A stretch of 64,000 nt of DNA from an uncultured Caulobacterales bacterium (GTDB lineage Bacteria; Pseudomonadota; Alphaproteobacteria; Caulobacterales; Caulobacteraceae). Of the stretch, positions 58,716-64,000 are shown one piece after another. Under the pieces are notes generated by a model. It did no database searches, had not been told where the DNA came from, and saw only the letters and a program-made list of their open reading frames with translations. Location of the stretch: assembly GCA_903884425.1 (NCBI GenBank), contig CAISEP010000003.1, positions 124,001-188,000 of the forward strand, given 5' to 3'. Within the stretch, counting starts at the first letter, position 1; each line of letters opens with the position of its first letter. Both the position numbers and the translations under genes were made by a program.

Positions 58716-59312
58716 ATGGCCCATGACGACGCAGCACCCCGCCACGCCAGCTTCAAGTCCATGGTCGAGGGCACGGCCGAGGACTGGAAGGTCATTTCCG
58801 AGGAGATGAAGCCCTTCCAGCGGGACCTGCCCAACCGGGTGCTGACCCACCTGAAGCTGCTGCAGGGCGACTACGGCGGCTATTCGGTGGACCGGTACGA
58901 GCACAGCCTGCAGACCGCCACCCGGGCGCACAGGGACGGGCGGGACGAGGAATATGTGGTCTGCGCCCTGCTGCACGACATCGGCGACACCCTGGGATCG
59001 GCCAATCATGCCGACGTGGCGGCGGCCATCCTCAAGCCGTACGTGTCGGAGGCCAATCACTGGATGATCGCGCACCACGGCATCTTCCAGGGCTACTACT
59101 TCTTCCACTATCTCGGCCTCGACCGGGACATGCGGGAGCAGTTCCGCGGACACCCGCACTTCGAGTACTGCGCGCAGTTCTGCCACCTGTACGACCAGAG
59201 CGCCTTCGACCCCAGCTATGAGAGCCTGCCGCTGGAGGTGTTCGAGCCCATGGTCCACCGGGTCTTTTCCCAGGTGAAGAATTCGATCTACCGCAAGCCC
59301 CGCGCGGACTGA
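58716..59312 (+). CDS. HD-domain phosphohydrolase-like protein
   Basis: 198 residues. The HD motif is split as RYEHSLQTATRAHRDG and CALLHDIGDTLGSANHADVA, with a further histidine pair in WMIAHHGIFQGYYFFHYL. The HD fold with HH-x insert resembles mixed-valence di-iron HD enzymes (PhnZ/MIOX relatives, COG4341) rather than nucleotide phosphatases, so an oxygenase role is possible. ATG 58716 is chosen for the GGAGGAGGGC upstream. The gene follows the alpha/beta hydrolase by 92 bp. Confidence 0.82.
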   Translation: MAHDDAAPRHASFKSMVEGTAEDWKVISEEMKPFQRDLPNRVLTHLKLLQGDYGGYSVDRYEHSLQTATRAHRDGRDEEYVVCALLHDIGDTLGSANHADVAAAILKPYVSEANHWMIAHHGIFQGYYFFHYLGLDRDMREQFRGHPHFEYCAQFCHLYDQSAFDPSYESLPLEVFEPMVHRVFSQVKNSIYRKPRAD

Positions 59313-59325
59313 GCAGCACCCGTCC

Positions 59326-60753
59326 CTACCGGGCGTCGGCGTAGAGCTTGACGACCCGGTAGAGATAGGTCCGCCCGTCCAGCAGGGACTTCACGGCGAT
59401 CCGCTCGTTCAGCCCGTGCACGCCGGACCGGGAGGGTTCGGCGAACATGCCCGACAGTCCATAGGTGGGGATGCCGTTGGCATTGAGATAGCGGCCGTCC
59501 GTGGCCCCGGTGGACATGGTCGGGATCACCGGCACACCGGGCCACATGTCGTGGGCGACCTTTTCCGCCGGGCCCAGTACCTTGGCCGACAGGTGCGGCG
59601 GCGGCGGAGTGGGGCTCAGCTCCCCGGACGGGGTGACGGTCACCTTCGGGTCGGCGATCACGTCGGCGAGGGTGCTGCGGACCGTCTCCACCGACACGCC
59701 GGGGAAGATCCGGCAGTTCACATTGGCCCCGGCGCGCTGGGGCAGGGCATTGGCCGCGTGGCCCCCGTCCAGCAGGGTCGCCACGCAGGTGGTCCGCAGC
59801 ATCGAATGCCAGCTCGGATCCCGGGAGACCACGGCCTCCGCGGCCTTGTCGGTCGGGTCCCTGGCCAGGGCGATCATGGCCGCGCCGCTCTCCCCGCCGA
59901 TCAGGGTCCCGGTGCGGGAGAAATAGGCCCGGGTGGTCTCACTGAGCTGGGCCGGAAAATCGAAGGCCGCCAGCCGGGTCAGCGCCGCAGCCAGATGATA
60001 GATGGCGTTGTCCGGGGTCGGGCGGGAGGAGTGCCCGCCGGGGTTGGTCGTCTCCAGCCGGAAGTCCTGATAGACCTTTTCCCCCGCCTGGATGCCCAGA
60101 TAGACGGGCCGGTCGTGGGCGTCCAGCAGCCCGCCGGCCCCCTCGTTGAGGGCGAAGTCGGCGTCGATCCAGTCCTTGTGCTGGGTCGCCAGCCAGTCGG
60201 CCCCGTTGAAGGCCCCGGTCGTCTCCTCGCCGCAGGTCAGGGCCAGCTTGATGTCCCGCCGGGGATGGAAGCCCTCCTGGCGGAAGCGGATCATGGCGTC
60301 TGTGAAGCTGGCGGCCATGGCCTTGTCGTCGGAGGTGCCGCGCCCGTAGAAGTAGCCGTTTTCCTCGATCAGGGTGAAGGGGTCGCGGGTCCAGTCGGCG
60401 CGCCTGGCCTCCACCACGTCGATGTGGGCGAGCAGCAGGATGGCCTTGGCCGACGGGTCGCGGCCATGCAGCACGGCCACCAGCCCCCCCTCCCGGGGGT
60501 GGTCCGGGACGGAGAACAGCCGGATGTCCGCCGCCGGATAGCCCGCCGCCGTCAGACGGGCGGCCATCCGCTCCGCCGCCAGGGTGCAGCTGCCCGCCGA
60601 CAGGGTGGTGTTGGTCTCCACCAGCTCCTTGTAGAGGGCGCGGAAGGCCGGCTCGGTCGAATCGCCGGCCGGGGCTGCATGGGCGGGGCCGATGGACAGG
60701 GCCAGGCTGCCGATGGCGGCGAAGGCGCAGAGGGCGTGACGCAGGCGTGACAT
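59326..60753 (-). CDS. Secreted M20-family metallopeptidase
   Basis: 475-residue zinc peptidase/deacylase. Signal peptide (MSRLRHALCAFAAIGSLALS, cut after AHA), metal motifs LLLAHIDVVEA, GRGTSDDKAMAAS and TCGEETTGAFNGADW, and a dimerisation lid (NPGGHSSRPTPDNAIY). C-terminal half GATDGRYLNANGIPTYGLSG and GVHGLNERI complete the catalytic domain. Probably acts on peptides or N-acyl amino acids in the periplasm. On the same strand as, and 78 bp downstream of, the PleC-like kinase gene. Confidence 0.9.
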   Translation of the reverse strand: MSRLRHALCAFAAIGSLALSIGPAHAAPAGDSTEPAFRALYKELVETNTTLSAGSCTLAAERMAARLTAAGYPAADIRLFSVPDHPREGGLVAVLHGRDPSAKAILLLAHIDVVEARRADWTRDPFTLIEENGYFYGRGTSDDKAMAASFTDAMIRFRQEGFHPRRDIKLALTCGEETTGAFNGADWLATQHKDWIDADFALNEGAGGLLDAHDRPVYLGIQAGEKVYQDFRLETTNPGGHSSRPTPDNAIYHLAAALTRLAAFDFPAQLSETTRAYFSRTGTLIGGESGAAMIALARDPTDKAAEAVVSRDPSWHSMLRTTCVATLLDGGHAANALPQRAGANVNCRIFPGVSVETVRSTLADVIADPKVTVTPSGELSPTPPPPHLSAKVLGPAEKVAHDMWPGVPVIPTMSTGATDGRYLNANGIPTYGLSGMFAEPSRSGVHGLNERIAVKSLLDGRTYLYRVVKLYADAR

Positions 60754-60830
60754 GGAGACATCCGGGTTGAGTGGCCCCTCAGGCGACCACAGTTTCCGGC
60801 AGGGCGCAATCGCCGGCCGCGCCGGGTCCG

Positions 60831-63032
<2,202 letters not shown>

Positions 63033-63076
63033 TCAAGGATCAATGGCTGTGCTTAATCTGATTTGGCCTCGGCCTG

Positions 63077-64000
63077 TCACCTGCCCATTGCCCTCGACGC
63101 GATCTCTGCCACGTTTTTCGACAGGCCCGGATGCTGCAGCACCCGGGTGAGGGCCTGACGCATCTGCTCGGCCCGGCCCGGCTCGAACCGCGCCCAGTTG
63201 GACAGGGGCTCGACCATGCGCGCGGCGACGGAGGGGTTGACCGCGTCCGCCGCCAGGATCTGGTCGGTGAGGAAGCGGTATCCCTCCCCGTCGGGGGCGT
63301 GGAAGCGGTAGGGATTGCCCACGGCGAAGCCCATCACCAGGGCCCGCAGGCGGTTGGGATTTCGGCTGTCGAAATCCGGATGCGCCGTCAGGCCGAGCAC
63401 CCGTCCGAAGGCGTCCGGGGCCGGGCTGCGGGCCTGGACTGCGAACCACTTGTCGATCACCAGGGGCTCTGTCTTCCACTGGTCGTAGAAGGCCGCGAGG
63501 GCCCGGTCCAGCACCTCGCCGCCGACGAGGGTGAGGGCCGACAGCCCCCCCATCTGGTCGGTCATGTTGCGGGCGGCGGCGAAATGGCCGACGGCCCGGC
63601 TGACGGCGTCCCCGTCCGGAACCGCCACCATCAGGTCGAGCACCGCATTGCGCAGGGCCCGACGCCCGGCCTGCTCCGCATCGGGGGAGAAGGACGCGAC
63701 CATCTGCAGCCCGGTGTGAAGGGCCCGCAGGGGCTCGGCCAGGTGCGCGGAAATGCGCATCCGCAGGGCTTCGCGGGCGTCGTGCAGGGCCCAGGGGTCC
63801 ACTAGGCCGTCCACGGCCATGACCAGGTCGGATTCCGTGGGCAGGCCCAGCATCAGGGCCCGGAAGGCATCTCCCGCCCCTTCGTCCGCCAGGGCCCGGC
63901 CCAGGGCCTCGGCAAACCGCGCCTCGCCGGTCTCGTCGGGCCGCCCGGCGGTGCGGGCCAGGATCAGGCCCCGGGCCAGGGCCTGTCCGGCCTCCCAGCG
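63077..64000 (-). CDS. pepN: Aminopeptidase N, C-terminal part (5' end outside window)
   Basis: M1-family zinc aminopeptidase; only the last about 307 residues are present, and the frame is open to base 64000. The visible part is the all-helical C-terminal domain: MVASFSPDAEQAGRRALRNA, MTDQMGGLSALTLVGGEVLD, WKTEPLVIDKWFAVQA, TAHPDFDSRNPNRLRALVMG and NPYRFHAPDGEGYRFLTDQI, all typical of bacterial PepN. The gluzincin core lies beyond the window. The stop is 45 bp upstream of the PleC-like gene. Confidence 0.93.
   Translation of the reverse strand, partial: RWEAGQALARGLILARTAGRPDETGEARFAEALGRALADEGAGDAFRALMLGLPTESDLVMAVDGLVDPWALHDAREALRMRISAHLAEPLRALHTGLQMVASFSPDAEQAGRRALRNAVLDLMVAVPDGDAVSRAVGHFAAARNMTDQMGGLSALTLVGGEVLDRALAAFYDQWKTEPLVIDKWFAVQARSPAPDAFGRVLGLTAHPDFDSRNPNRLRALVMGFAVGNPYRFHAPDGEGYRFLTDQILAADAVNPSVAARMVEPLSNWARFEPGRAEQMRQALTRVLQHPGLSKNVAEIASRAMGR

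Overview
The window is a GC-rich (roughly 70 %), gene-dense chromosomal segment of an alphaproteobacterium, most probably a member of the Caulobacterales (Caulobacter, Phenylobacterium or Brevundimonas relatives). The evidence is the fabD-fabG-acpP-fabF-mltG-yicC-gmk order, a PleC-like two-PAS histidine kinase next to pepN, a TonB receptor/flavin halogenase cluster, and frequent TTG/GTG starts preceded by good Shine-Dalgarno sequences. No rRNA, CRISPR array, complete prophage or recognisable insertion sequence is visible; there is one tRNA, Leu(CAA).

Layout. 1-2.5 kb (minus strand): rpsF (cut by the window edge), a SulP transporter without STAS domain, and a secreted peroxiredoxin. 2.7-9 kb: the fatty-acid synthesis operon continuing into mltG, yicC and gmk, with two strong hairpins between acpP and fabF. 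9-16.4 kb: a small unknown protein, an arginase-family ureohydrolase, a serine hydrolase, then a translationally coupled set of feruloyl-CoA-synthase-like ligase, His/Met-rich outer-membrane barrel and ThDP enzyme. 16.5-25.9 kb: a secreted protein built of five four-cysteine repeats, a metallo-beta-lactamase-fold hydrolase, an SDR, two GNATs, a CoxE-like VWA protein, 3-hydroxyacyl-CoA dehydrogenase, gluQ, a TetR regulator facing a 41-residue membrane peptide, and an AlkA-type glycosylase.

26.1-28.6 kb holds the clearest sign of transfer. A low-GC insert of about 1.06 kb carries a DUF2335 protein and a small membrane protein. It is bounded by a 33-bp near-perfect direct repeat whose left copy is the 3' end of an HNH endonuclease gene, with a second pair of direct repeats just inside. 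Next to it is a TauE/SafE permease and a FecR anti-sigma remnant without sigma factor or receptor.

29-48.7 kb: GNAT, coq7-dsbB, a YqaA-type membrane protein, a FAH-family hydrolase, a secreted amidohydrolase, tRNA-Leu, gamma-carbonic anhydrase/DUF1272/cupin genes, a GlxA-type regulator convergent with a MASE1 hybrid histidine kinase, and a run of small envelope proteins (39.2-43.3 kb), two of which share an upstream 11-bp-phased direct repeat. Then come trmO, two nitroreductases, an aminotransferase and an alkylsulfatase-like protein with an altered metal site.

48.7-54.9 kb: TonB-dependent receptor, intergenic terminator, flavin-dependent tryptophan-halogenase-family protein and a TPR/2OG-Fe(II) oxygenase, behind a LacI-type operator-like palindrome; this is the best candidate for a little-described multi-gene system. 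55-64 kb: an isolated Flp pilin, a second serine hydrolase, a GT87-like membrane protein, an alpha/beta hydrolase, an HD-domain protein, a secreted M20 peptidase, the PleC-like kinase and the C-terminal part of pepN.
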